Part shown: in pieces, positions 23,665-31,209 of the stretch
Position numbering within the stretch: the stretch's first letter is position 1
How the letters are laid out: every line of letters starts with the position of its first letter
Source: Chloroflexota bacterium
Lineage (GTDB): Bacteria; Chloroflexota; Limnocylindria; Limnocylindrales; CSP1-4
NCBI GenBank assembly: GCA_003158675.1
Contig: PMKN01000090.1
Span: forward strand, 1 to 35,570
DNA: 35,570 bases
Direction of reading: 5' to 3'
Notes under the pieces: generated by a model
What the model saw: the letters and a program-made list of their open reading frames with translations, nothing else
Told to the model about the DNA's origin: nothing
The model's database searches: none
Made by a program: the position numbers and the translations under genes

Positions 23665-24566
23665 CGAAGCGCTCCGACCAGTTGCGTCGTGTCCCAGCGA
23701 ATGACTCCTTCGTAGCTGTCGACCGGTGGATCGCCCAGGGCGTCGTCATAAAGATCGGCGACCACCTTGCAGTTGGCCTCCGCTGCCAGCTGATCGACGA
23801 GTTTCGTGGGGAACTGGCTCTCGGCGAAGATGGCCTTCACTCCAGCGCTCTTTATGGCCGTGATCAACTGCGCCGTGTAGCCCGCGTTGGGATCCTGGCC
23901 AGGCGCCTCGACGGCGACGCCGACGATCGTAATGCCGTACTCGCGGGCGTAATAGGGAAATGCGTCGTGGAAAGTCACGAGCTTCCGGTTCGCTTCCGGG
24001 ATGGTCGCGATCTGGGCCCGGACCCAGGCGTCCAGGGTTTCGAGCTGCCGCTTGTAGGCCGCGGCCTGAACGTCGAACGTCTGGGCGTGCGCCGGGTCGG
24101 CGGACTTGAGCGCAGCCGCGATACGATCCACGTACAGTTCCACGTACTTCACGTCCATGAACAGGTGGGGGTTCTGCGTGCTGGCGGTCTCGCCCGGCAG
24201 CAGGGTGACGCCCGGCAAATCGACGCCAAGCTTGAGCAGCGGAGTGCCCTCGGCCGCCGCATTCGTGATCGTCTTGGTGAGCCAATCGTCGAGTCCGAGG
24301 CCGTTCATGATCAACAGCTTCGCCGAGGCGATCGTTCGCACGTCCGCGGGTCGGGGCTCGAAAGTGTGGACATCGGCATTCTTGGGGACCAGGCTTGTTA
24401 CTGATACCAGGTCGCCGCCGACGCTTGCGGTCATGTCGGCGAACACAGTGGTCGTCGCCACGACTGCCAACTTTCCGCTGGAACCGACGGGCGCGGGCGC
24501 ACCGACGCATCCGCCCGCAAGGACGGCCGAGGCCATGATGAATGCGATCGAGCGACTCAATCTCAA
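23661..24566 (-). CDS. znuA: Zinc-type metal-binding lipoprotein of the ABC transporter (ZnuA-like)
   Basis: The preferred start is TTG at 24566, with GGGAG seven bases upstream, giving a short signal peptide LRLSRSIAFIMASAVLAGGC with a lipobox. The track start at 24635 would add 23 residues and read through the likely promoter. The cluster A-I fold has the ligands His in NADVHTFEPRP, His in NPHLFMDVK, His in VTFHDAFPYYAREYG and Asp in LYDDALGD. The third His (not Glu) favours zinc as in ZnuA and TroA. No His-rich loop is present. It delivers metal to the permease encoded after the ATPase. Confidence 0.9.
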   Translation of the reverse strand: MRLSRSIAFIMASAVLAGGCVGAPAPVGSSGKLAVVATTTVFADMTASVGGDLVSVTSLVPKNADVHTFEPRPADVRTIASAKLLIMNGLGLDDWLTKTITNAAAEGTPLLKLGVDLPGVTLLPGETASTQNPHLFMDVKYVELYVDRIAAALKSADPAHAQTFDVQAAAYKRQLETLDAWVRAQIATIPEANRKLVTFHDAFPYYAREYGITIVGVAVEAPGQDPNAGYTAQLITAIKSAGVKAIFAESQFPTKLVDQLAAEANCKVVADLYDDALGDPPVDSYEGVIRWDTTQLVGALR

Positions 24567-24674
24567 CGCGCTGCTCCCAGGATGGTCTCGTCCACCTCTC
24601 CGGTGAACAGTACCACTATTGAGATTCAGTCGCATCTGTCGGGACGAGGCCGGGAGGCCACCCGGAGGCGAGGG

Positions 24675-25289
24675 TCAGACCCCGATCGGCTCCCGCACCA
24701 AGATGACGGTGATCCGGCCCGGGGTCGGCTCTGCGTTCAGCACCAGCACCTTGTTGATTGCGCTGTGCCGTCCGAATGCCGCCTGGATCTTGGCGTCTTC
24801 AGTCGGATAGCTGTACTCCTCGATCCGGCGCAAGGCCGTGGCCAGGTCCGGAACGATCTTCTGCGCACCGACGACCAGGATCACGCGGCCCGCTCCGAAA
24901 CCGATCGGGCCGAGCTGGCTACCCGTCATCGACGCGATCACCAATCGGCCATCCTCGGTGGCGGCCTGAACGCTGTTGATCTGCACGTCGGGCGCCGCGC
25001 CGAGCCTCTTGATCTCGCGCATCTGCGTCGCCCGGTCCATTGCTCGCGTGCGGGGCCGGACCGCGTCGTAGCGGCCGCTCTTCTCGATGACCTCCGTCAC
25101 GCCGATCTCGTCGAGCGTGGCCGACGCGCCTTGGCCGACCTCGACGCCCTCGGGCACCAGGCTGAGCAGAAGCTCGCGGGCTCCGGCCGCGTCAGCGACG
25201 ATTCGGACATCCATGCCATGCGAGACGAGTGCCTCGGCCGCCCTGTCGAAGGCAGCATGATCGGCCGGCCGGGCGAATTCCTCGTTCAC
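24675..25289 (-). CDS. LUD-domain protein (LutC-like)
   Basis: About 204 residues from a GTG at 25289 (VNEEFARPADHAAFDRAAEA). The longer track start at 25412 reads through the regulatory region. The LUD (DUF162) signs are LLLSLVPEGVEVGQGASATLDEIG near 45-70, then DAVRPRTRAMDR, PDVQINSVQAATEDGRLVIAS and FGAGRVILVVGAQKIVPDL. LUD proteins take part in lactate or related oxidation with LutA and LutB, but short stand-alone versions have unknown function. Here there is no lutAB; instead it is divergent from a MarR regulator and may be under its control. The Shine-Dalgarno of the GTG is weak. Confidence 0.8.
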   Translation of the reverse strand: MNEEFARPADHAAFDRAAEALVSHGMDVRIVADAAGARELLLSLVPEGVEVGQGASATLDEIGVTEVIEKSGRYDAVRPRTRAMDRATQMREIKRLGAAPDVQINSVQAATEDGRLVIASMTGSQLGPIGFGAGRVILVVGAQKIVPDLATALRRIEEYSYPTEDAKIQAAFGRHSAINKVLVLNAEPTPGRITVILVREPIGV

Positions 25290-25435
25290 CGGCAGAAGCT
25301 CGATCCGTTGTCTGTGATGGTCATCTCTACTCCGGGATCGTGGCGCGTCGCATCGGGGAGACGTCTCGCCTGCGGCGACCATTGCGCCGTCGCCTCGGCG
25401 ACCTGTCTGCACTCATTATCATGTATACGTGCATC

Positions 25436-25449
25436 GTTACCGTGGTAAC
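25436..25449. promoter_or_regulatory. Inverted repeat, probable MarR operator
   Basis: GTTACC-GT-GGTAAC is a perfect palindrome 35 bases upstream of the MarR gene, in an AT-rich patch (CATTATCATGTATACGTGC) between divergent genes. MarR proteins bind palindromes of this size. GATAAT on the minus strand (25417-25422 region) could be a -10 for the LUD gene. Both assignments are inference. Confidence 0.6.
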
Positions 25450-25483
25450 ATTGCTACGTCAACCATACCAGGGACGATAGTGT

Positions 25484-26002
25484 ATGTCTACAGTATCTTC
25501 TGAACCCGGCGCTCGAGTAGCACTGGACATCCCGATCGGCGACTCGCCGACGCCGGCATTGGCGGTCCAGACCGGCATCTTCGTGGACGCCTTTGAGCGT
25601 TGGGCGGGGCGAAAGGCCATCGAGGCCGGGGCGAGCGCGCCGCGACTTCGGCTGCTGAACGCTGTGCTCTGCCACGGGCCGCAGAAGATGGCAGATCTGG
25701 CCGAGGCGCTGACCGTAACGCCGCGCAACGTGACAGCCCTTGTCGACGGGCTCGAGGGAGACGGCCTGGTGCGGCGCATCCCCCACACGACCGACCGCCG
25801 TGTCACCCTCGTCGAGCTGACTTGCAGTCGGGATCGCGTAGCCTCGCAGTTCCAAACGTATCAGGCCTCGATCGAGCGGCTCTTCGAAGTGCTGACTGTC
25901 GAGGACCAGGGGACGCTGCTGCGCCTGCTAGGCACCCTGCACGACCGACTGCAGTCAGATTCGGGTTGCTCGGTCGTCGGCGCGGATGGCCCCGATGCCT
26001 GA
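25484..26002 (+). CDS. MarR-family transcriptional regulator
   Basis: A 172-residue winged-helix protein. The DNA-binding segment is LNAVLCHGPQKMADLAEALTVTPRNVTALVDGLEGDGLVRRI near 58-99, followed by the wing HTTDRRVTLVELT. Helices on both sides form the dimer interface. No conserved redox cysteine pattern is obvious, although Cys residues occur near 63 and 114. The stop overlaps the start of the dioxygenase-like gene by 17 bases, indicating co-transcription. A perfect palindrome just upstream is the likely autoregulatory site and could also control the divergent LUD gene. The ligand is unknown. Confidence 0.9.
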   Translation: MSTVSSEPGARVALDIPIGDSPTPALAVQTGIFVDAFERWAGRKAIEAGASAPRLRLLNAVLCHGPQKMADLAEALTVTPRNVTALVDGLEGDGLVRRIPHTTDRRVTLVELTCSRDRVASQFQTYQASIERLFEVLTVEDQGTLLRLLGTLHDRLQSDSGCSVVGADGPDA

Positions 26003-26816
26003 TCCGGCACAGCGCACAGAGCCGACAGAGGCGCAGCGGAACCCTGCCCGAATGCCGGCTGTCTACCTCGGCCATGGTGCCCCAATCCTCATCGACGACC
26101 CGGTCTGGCCCGGCGAGCTGGCCGCGTGGGCGGAGAAGATGCCGCGTCCCAAGGCCATCCTGGTCGTCAGCGCGCACTGGCAATCGGCACCGCTGACGCT
26201 CGGGGCGGTGAACCCGGCGCCGCTCACCTACGACTTCTACGGCTTCCCGGAGCGCTATTACCGGCTCCGCTACGACTCCCCCGCCGCGCCGGACCTGGCG
26301 GCCAGAGTGAGGGCGATGATGCCGCCCGAGGAGCCGGTGGCCCAGCGAGAACGCGGCCTGGACCACGGCGCTTTCATCCCTCTGCTGGTCATGTATCCCA
26401 ACGCGGATGTGCCGGTGCTGCAGATGTCGATGCCAGACCTGGCGCCGGAGCATCTGTTCCGAATCGGCCAGCGGTTGGCGCCCCTGCGCGACGAGGGAAT
26501 TCTGATCATGGGCAGCGGCTTCATGACCCACGGCCTGCCCTTCATCGACCAGTACTGGGACGGCCGCGAAGGCGCTCCGGAGTGGTCCAAGGACTTCGAC
26601 ATCTGGGCCGCCGAAGCGCTCGAGCGGGGCGACCTGGACTCCCTCTTCGATTTCCGCAATCGAGCTCCGGGGATGCCCTACGCCCACCCCACGGTCGAGC
26701 ATTTCGCGCCGTTGTTCGTGGCTCTCGGCGCAGCGACCGCACCCGGCGAGGCGCTCAAGTTCACGATCGAGGGCTACTGGCTCGGTCTGGCCAAGCGCTC
26801 ATTCGAGATCCGCTAG
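25986..26816 (+). CDS. ygiD: DODA-type class III extradiol ring-cleavage dioxygenase
   Basis: A 276-residue LigB-superfamily enzyme. The metal-binding and catalytic histidines of the YgiD/DODA branch are present: His30 in YLGHGAPILID, His64 in VSAHWQS, His127 in GLDHGAFIPLLVMYPNADVP and His239 in AHPTVEHFAPLF. The start MAPMPDPAQ overlaps marR by 17 bases; Met4 (25995) is an alternative. Family members open catechol rings such as DOPA, and plant homologues make betalamic acid, but bacterial substrates are often unknown. Coupling to MarR suggests induction by an aromatic compound, which is inference. Confidence 0.9.
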   Translation: MAPMPDPAQRTEPTEAQRNPARMPAVYLGHGAPILIDDPVWPGELAAWAEKMPRPKAILVVSAHWQSAPLTLGAVNPAPLTYDFYGFPERYYRLRYDSPAAPDLAARVRAMMPPEEPVAQRERGLDHGAFIPLLVMYPNADVPVLQMSMPDLAPEHLFRIGQRLAPLRDEGILIMGSGFMTHGLPFIDQYWDGREGAPEWSKDFDIWAAEALERGDLDSLFDFRNRAPGMPYAHPTVEHFAPLFVALGAATAPGEALKFTIEGYWLGLAKRSFEIR

Positions 26817-26860
26817 CCGTTCTTGCCCACGACTCGAGAGCCGGTCGCGCGCGATCTGGC

Positions 26861-26889
26861 TTGACCGGGCTCGGCGCTCCCGGTAGCAT
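26861..26889 (+). promoter_or_regulatory. Sigma70-type promoter of the ZIP gene
   Basis: TTGACC (26861-26866), 17-base spacer, TAGCAT (26884-26889). The predicted start near 26896 coincides with the first base of the palindromic operator, and a GGAGAGG ribosome-binding site precedes the ATG at 26946. The fit is good for a GC-rich genome. Confidence 0.65.
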
Positions 26890-26895
26890 GGCGTG

Positions 26896-26920
26896 AATTC
26901 ATACTAACTAACTATGAATT
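26896..26920. promoter_or_regulatory. Palindromic operator at the ZIP transcription start
   Basis: AATTCATA-N9-TATGAATT has perfect 8-base arms. The spacer CTAACTAAC is a short direct repeat. It lies just at or after the predicted transcription start, where a bound metal-dependent repressor (DtxR/MntR or Fur/Zur type) would block transcription. The regulator is not identified. Confidence 0.65.
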
Positions 26921-26945
26921 ACGCCCGACGCCGCCGGAGAGGCCG

Positions 26946-27728
26946 ATGAGCTTTGCCCAGACCGTGCTCCTGGCCGCCTTCGCCGGTGGCACGATCTTCC
27001 TGGGATTGCCGGTAGGCAGACTCCGCGGCCTGTCCCAGAATGCGCGGGTTGCGCTCACGACCGCCGCCGCGGGAGTGGTTCTGTTCCTCATCTACGACGT
27101 GCTGTCGCAGGCCGTGGCCCCTGTGAACGTGGCCCTCGAGGCGGCGCGCAGCGGTTCGGGCGCGGCGGACTTCGTGGTCTACGCGGCAACCCTCGGCGGC
27201 AGCGTCGCCTTCGGACTGTTGTCGGTCACGTATTTGATGCAGCGGATGAACGGCCGCTCCCAGAAGGCTGCCCTGACGCCACGCCAGGTGGCGCTCGGGA
27301 CGGCTACGGGCCTCGGGCTGCACAACTTCTCCGAGGGGCTTGCGATCGGGCAATCCGCCGCAACCGGGGCCACAACGCTGGCCCTGGTCCTCGTGATCGG
27401 GTTCGCACTGCACAACGCCACCGAAGGGTTCGCGATCGGCGCTCCGCTGGGGATGGGCGAGCGGCCGACCTGGGGCTTTCTGGCGGCGGCCGGGGCTGTC
27501 GGCGGAGGACCGACGTTCGCGGGCAGCCTGGTCGGTTACACGCTGGTCTCGCCCGTGCTGTCGATCCTCTTCCTGGGCATGGCCGCGGGCGCGCTCATCT
27601 TCGTGTTCAACGAGATGATGGCCGCTTCCCGTCGCTTCGCAGTTCCCATGGTGGCAGGCCTGGCCCTGACTCTCGGCTTGCTCGTGGCCTTCGGGACGGA
27701 CTTCGTACTCTCGGCCGCGGGCACCTGA
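26946..27728 (+). CDS. ZIP-family divalent metal transporter
   Basis: A 260-residue membrane protein with about eight helices. The two ZIP metal-binding signatures are LGLHNFSEGLAIGQS near 120-134 and FALHNATEGFAIGAP near 156-170, giving the binuclear His/Glu/Asn site in helices 4 and 5. A later helix contains NEMMAAS. ZIP proteins import zinc, iron or manganese into the cytoplasm. A strong promoter followed by a long palindrome suggests repression by a metal sensor. It is not part of the neighbouring operons: the dioxygenase gene ends about 130 bases upstream and the M24 gene is convergent. Confidence 0.92.
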   Translation: MSFAQTVLLAAFAGGTIFLGLPVGRLRGLSQNARVALTTAAAGVVLFLIYDVLSQAVAPVNVALEAARSGSGAADFVVYAATLGGSVAFGLLSVTYLMQRMNGRSQKAALTPRQVALGTATGLGLHNFSEGLAIGQSAATGATTLALVLVIGFALHNATEGFAIGAPLGMGERPTWGFLAAAGAVGGGPTFAGSLVGYTLVSPVLSILFLGMAAGALIFVFNEMMAASRRFAVPMVAGLALTLGLLVAFGTDFVLSAAGT

Positions 27729-27749
27729 GAATCGCTCGAGCGGCCGCCT

Positions 27750-28895
27750 TCAGGCCAGGACCACCGGGTCGATCGGGTACTCGAAAAGAGGCTCCGGGCC
27801 GCCGGCCGTGAGCCGGTAGACGTCCTCGAAACGTGCGCCGCCGAAGCCCGGGATCGCCAGGACGGGGTGGCCGATCGTGACTGTCATTCCCGTCGCGAGC
27901 GGCAGCGCCTTGTGCGGCGGGATGATCGTCGGCGCGGGCGGCTCCTCGAATCGCAGCCCGATGCCGTGGCCGATGCCGTAAACCTGGTACTCGGCCAGGC
28001 CATGGCGAGCGGCCGCTGCCTTTGCCCGTTCATCGAGCTGGGCCATTGTCACGCCCGGCCGCATCTCGGCACGGACCGCGGCCACGATCTCGCGGTAGGC
28101 GGCGAGCAACTCGGCCTGACGGGCGTCCGGCTGCCCCAACACGAAGGTCCGCGACAGGTTGGCGCAGTAGCCGTCGACCTGAGGCGTGAGATCGACCAGC
28201 GCCAGCTGGCCTCGCTCGAGCGGCGCGGGGCTGATACGGCCGTGGAGCATGCACGTCTCCACGCCGAAGTTGACGTAGATGGGCGTGCTCGTCCCTTCGG
28301 CGCCGGCGCGCCACATCGCGTAGAGGGCCTCGGTGGCCACCTCGTGGGCACTCACGCCCGGGCGTAGGAGGGCGCGCGCGCGATCCATCCCCTCGCCGGC
28401 GATCCGCTGAGCCTCGGTCATGGCTGCCAGCTCGTCGGCGTCCTTGATCGAGCGCAGCGGGTCCATCACCGGATCCGACGAAACGAGCTCCACCTCGGGA
28501 TTGACCTGGCGGAAGAGATCGACCAGGAACGCCGGGGTGTGGAACCACATCTGCATCCCGACTTTGGGTCGCGCGCCTGCGGCCACAGCGCCGAACGGGT
28601 CGCTCTCGGCAATCTCCCGCACTCTGCCCACGATGTCGTGGATCTGGCCACCCACACTGCCGAAGACCCGGACTTCACCCTGCGCCAGGGCAGCTCGCAG
28701 TTCCGGTTCCTCGCCGGTGAAGGCGATCAACTCGGGCGGGCCCTGGAACGGAATCAGAGCCCGCGGCTGGGAGCGGTCCGTGCCGAAGAGATAGCGGTAG
28801 TCATCGTGATTGATGACCACGATCGCGATCAAGCCATGCTCGCGCATAGCAGCCTGAACCCGCGCAATGCGATCGAAGCGTACCTTCATTGCCAC
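27750..28895 (-). CDS. M24 (pita-bread) family protein with altered metal ligands
   Basis: A 381-residue protein with an N-terminal creatinase-like domain (1-150) and a C-terminal pita-bread domain (155-375). Canonical M24 peptidases use Asp, Asp, His, Glu, Glu. Here I read Asp235 in VDLTPQVDGY, Asn246 (expected Asp) in ANLSRTF, His310 in GIGHGIGL, His343 (expected Glu) in TIGHPVLAI and Glu357 in ARFEDVYRL. The usual HExP after the glycine loop reads EEPP. Creatinase is a non-metal member of the same fold, so a hydrolase without the dinuclear centre, or with an altered metal site, is possible. The alignment is by eye. It might be an Xaa-Pro dipeptidase-like or creatinase-like enzyme; the substrate is unknown. 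Confidence 0.82.
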   Translation of the reverse strand: MAMKVRFDRIARVQAAMREHGLIAIVVINHDDYRYLFGTDRSQPRALIPFQGPPELIAFTGEEPELRAALAQGEVRVFGSVGGQIHDIVGRVREIAESDPFGAVAAGARPKVGMQMWFHTPAFLVDLFRQVNPEVELVSSDPVMDPLRSIKDADELAAMTEAQRIAGEGMDRARALLRPGVSAHEVATEALYAMWRAGAEGTSTPIYVNFGVETCMLHGRISPAPLERGQLALVDLTPQVDGYCANLSRTFVLGQPDARQAELLAAYREIVAAVRAEMRPGVTMAQLDERAKAAAARHGLAEYQVYGIGHGIGLRFEEPPAPTIIPPHKALPLATGMTVTIGHPVLAIPGFGGARFEDVYRLTAGGPEPLFEYPIDPVVLA

Positions 28896-28964
28896 TCCCT
28901 TGAGGTCGCACGGTGCTGAGCGCAGGGGCGCCCGCGCAGGGGCGCCGGCCCATCGGCGCCACGA

Positions 28965-29378
28965 TCAGATGGCGCTTGCGCAGGCCCTGCATTTGGTGGC
29001 GTCCGCCGGGACAGTCTCCTTGCAGAACGGGCAATCCTTGGTCGGCGGGGCCGGGGCTTCGGGCGCGGGGCGAAGAAGGACCTTCGAGATCGCGTAGACG
29101 ACCAGGGCGACGATGACGAACGTGATGATGAGGTTGATGAAGATGCCGTAGCGGATGGCGACCTCAGGCACCGGCTTGCCGGCCGCGTCGACCGTCGCGT
29201 CCTTGAGCTTGACCACCATGCTCGAGAAGTCAACGCCGCCGAGGAGCACGCCAATGGGCGGCATGATGATGTCGTTGACGAGCGAGTTGACGACGTTACC
29301 CAACGCGATGCCGATGATCACGGCGACCGCCAGAGCCAGGGCGTTGGTTTTGAGCAGAAACGCCTTGAAGTCGGACAC
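28965..29378 (-). CDS. mscL: Large-conductance mechanosensitive channel with zinc-ribbon tail
   Basis: The 137-residue product starts at GTG 29378 (VSDFKAFLLKTNALALAVAV), with GAGGAGG five bases before it; the track start at 29423 is rejected because MscL proteins begin with this helix. TM1 is LALAVAVIIGIALGNVVNSLVNDIIMPPIG and TM2 is YGIFINLIITFVIVALVVYAI, both typical. After a Pro/Ala linker the C-terminus holds CPFC-x10-CRAC (Cys116, 119, 130, 133), a zinc-ribbon not found in ordinary MscL. MscL opens under membrane tension to release solutes. The zinc ribbon in the cytoplasm could link gating to metal or redox state; that is inference. Confidence 0.9.
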   Translation of the reverse strand: MSDFKAFLLKTNALALAVAVIIGIALGNVVNSLVNDIIMPPIGVLLGGVDFSSMVVKLKDATVDAAGKPVPEVAIRYGIFINLIITFVIVALVVYAISKVLLRPAPEAPAPPTKDCPFCKETVPADATKCRACASAI

Positions 29379-29501
29379 CGGGGCCTCCTCCTCTGCGTGG
29401 ACAATCCGGACGCTCGCACCCATGTTGAGCGCGGCGGCTTCAGGATACGCGAAGCGATCAGTTCCCCCGCTGGAAGCTCGCCCGGTGGGCCGCGAGGTCG
29501 C

Positions 29502-29885
29502 TCAGAGGCCGAGCAGCGTGCGCTTCGCTGCTGCGAACTCCTCGTCGCTCAGAGCGCCCTTATCGTGCATCTCCGATAGCTCGCGGAGCCTGTCCACGCC
29601 CGTTAGGTCGGTCGAGCGTCGCGACGCCCCGGCGGACAAGCCGGAGAGCACGACTACGAAGAGCCAGACAAGGAGGAATCCGATCAGCAGAGCGCCGAAC
29701 AACGCGAACGGGCCGAAGCCATAGGTGTAGCCATATCCGCCGAAGTTGCCGCGCATGGGCCCGAACATGCGGATCGTGCCGTGATCGACCCCGGTGCCGA
29801 CGTTGTAGGCCACGACGCCGACGACGGCCGCAGCTGCGATGGCCACGAGTAGCAAGAAAAGGCGCCGAGCGCCGGTGCGATTCAT
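29502..29885 (-). CDS. SHOCT-domain membrane protein
   Basis: A 127-residue protein. An N-terminal helix (LFLLLVAIAAAAVVGVVAYN) is followed by a Gly/Tyr-rich loop (GNFGGYGYTYGFGPF), a second helix (FALFGALLIGFLLVWLFVVVLSGL) and a C-terminal SHOCT motif RLRELSEMHDKGALSDEEFAAAKRTLLGL. SHOCT is a short oligomerisation or targeting domain at protein termini. The exact role is unknown. The gene is divergent from the RDD gene across a region with three palindromes. Confidence 0.85.
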   Translation of the reverse strand: MNRTGARRLFLLLVAIAAAAVVGVVAYNVGTGVDHGTIRMFGPMRGNFGGYGYTYGFGPFALFGALLIGFLLVWLFVVVLSGLSAGASRRSTDLTGVDRLRELSEMHDKGALSDEEFAAAKRTLLGL

Positions 29886-29958
29886 ATCTCAACCCTGAAG
29901 CGGTAGTTCGGCTGATAATGGCGCGTGGGGCTGAAGCCGCGCTGAATCTCCGCCCGCA

Positions 29959-30015
29959 CCCCCCTGAGCAGGTTTGGGGGGCCTGTGCCGCGGCACACCG
30001 TCACGAGGCAGTGAC
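29959..30015. repeat. Three adjacent inverted repeats
   Basis: CCCCCC-N11-GGGGGG (29959-29981), TGTGCCGCGGCACA (perfect palindrome, 29984-29997) and GTCAC-N6-GTGAC (30000-30015) lie end to end in the space between the divergent SHOCT and RDD genes. No T-run follows any hairpin, so terminators are unlikely. They could be operators or RNA structures in a 5' leader. Confidence 0.6.
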
Positions 30016-30117
30016 GCTGCTACGATGACCGCGGCCACGGAGGTGCGCCCGAGAACGGCGTATCTTCGCCCCGTATGCAGGATCGCGGTTCAACCGCGGA
30101 ACCCCGGAGGCGACGTA

Positions 30118-31131
30118 ATGGGGACGGACGATCGGGATGATGTAACGGGCGGAGATTGGTCGGCTGACGGACAGCTTGCGCCCCCGGCTGACGCCGCAGC
30201 CGGCTTTGTGCTGCCGCAGCTGCCGACGGAGCCCTCGCAGCCCTCGCAGCCGGCGGAGCCCTCGCAGCCGGCGGAGCCGAGCTGGGCGCCGCAGCCGAGC
30301 TGGGCGCCGCAGCCGAGCTGGGCGCCGCAGCCGAGCCAGCCGCCGCAGCCGACGCAGCCGAGCTGGGCGCCGCAGCCGAGCCAGCCGCCGCAGCCCAGCG
30401 CACCGCCGTCGCCCAGCGCACCGCCGTCGCCGACTCCACCCCTTGCCGCGCCCGGATACGCTCCGATCTACCCCGGGTACTCCGGCCAGGCTGCGCCGGG
30501 TTACACGCCCGCCGCCTGGCCGCCGCAGCCTGCTGCTCCCGGCTATCCGCCGGTGTATCCCGGCGCAGCCGGCTATCCGCCTGGCTACGGTCCCGGCTAT
30601 CCCGGTTCAGCCTATCCGAACGTCCCGCCTGCGTTCGGCTATCCGGGCGCCAGCTGGCCCGGTTCTCAGGTCCAGTACGGACCCGCACCAGGCCTCGCGT
30701 GGGCCGGCATGGGCCACAGGATCGGCGCCCTTCTACTAGACATCTTGTTCATGTTCGGCGCGCTCATCGTGGCGGCGATGGCCGCGGAAGCCTTCGGCGT
30801 GAAACGCTACAGCCAAGTGAACACGGTCTACTCCACCGGCGCGACGATCTCGTACCTGCTGTGGGTCATCCTCTTTCTCGTCTACCAGCCAACCTGCTGG
30901 TGGGCCTTTCAGGGCACCGTCGGCCAGCGGCTGCTGAGGCTGCGCGTTGTTCGTGCGGCCGACGGGCGCTCGCTGGGAGCCGGCTCCACGACTGTCCGCT
31001 TCATCATCTGGGGACTCTGCAACGTCGTCGTCGTGCCGGCCATCATCGCCGCCATCGTGGCGCAGGACGAACCGACACAGCGGACCTGGTGGGACGACGC
31101 GGCCGGGTCGGTGGTGATCCGCCAGCTTTGA
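30118..31131 (+). CDS. RDD-family membrane protein with Pro-rich N-terminal repeats
   Basis: The likely product is 337 residues from ATG 30118 (MGTDDRDDVTGGDW), preceded by CGGAGG. The track start at 29974 covers the palindrome region and is less likely. Residues about 30-190 are Pro/Gln/Ser/Ala-rich, with PSWAPQ-type repeats and many GYP motifs. From about 195 the RDD domain begins: GMGHRIGALLLDILFMFGAL, a long second helix region YLLWVILFLVYQPTCWW, then GTVGQRLLRLRVVRADG-like and a last helix. The tail WWDDAAGSVVIRQL holds the conserved Asp pair. RDD proteins are poorly characterised; some act as ion transporters. Confidence 0.85.
   Translation: MGTDDRDDVTGGDWSADGQLAPPADAAAGFVLPQLPTEPSQPSQPAEPSQPAEPSWAPQPSWAPQPSWAPQPSQPPQPTQPSWAPQPSQPPQPSAPPSPSAPPSPTPPLAAPGYAPIYPGYSGQAAPGYTPAAWPPQPAAPGYPPVYPGAAGYPPGYGPGYPGSAYPNVPPAFGYPGASWPGSQVQYGPAPGLAWAGMGHRIGALLLDILFMFGALIVAAMAAEAFGVKRYSQVNTVYSTGATISYLLWVILFLVYQPTCWWAFQGTVGQRLLRLRVVRAADGRSLGAGSTTVRFIIWGLCNVVVVPAIIAAIVAQDEPTQRTWWDDAAGSVVIRQL
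30277..30393 (+). repeat. 18-bp tandem coding repeat in the RDD gene
   Basis: The unit CCGAGCTGGGCGCCGCAG (Pro-Ser-Trp-Ala-Pro-Gln) is repeated three times in tandem from 30277 to 30330, again at 30358-30375, with variant units in between (CCGAGCCAGCCGCCGCAG). It is a coding microsatellite-like array that could change length between strains. Confidence 0.9.
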
Positions 31132-31209
31132 GCGATCCACGGGTAGCGGCCGATCGTGCGCACGTCGCCACCGGGCCCGGTCGCTTCCGGCAGACCCGCC
31201 CCAGGTGAG

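Noticed and set aside
24600-24635. Possible Zur box (TGAATCTCAATAGTGG on the minus strand) upstream of znuA
   Set aside because: AT-rich and well placed, but its symmetry is too poor to support a regulator assignment.
25476-25481. GATAGT as a -10 box for marR
   Set aside because: It ends only two bases before the ATG, too close for a transcript that includes the start codon.
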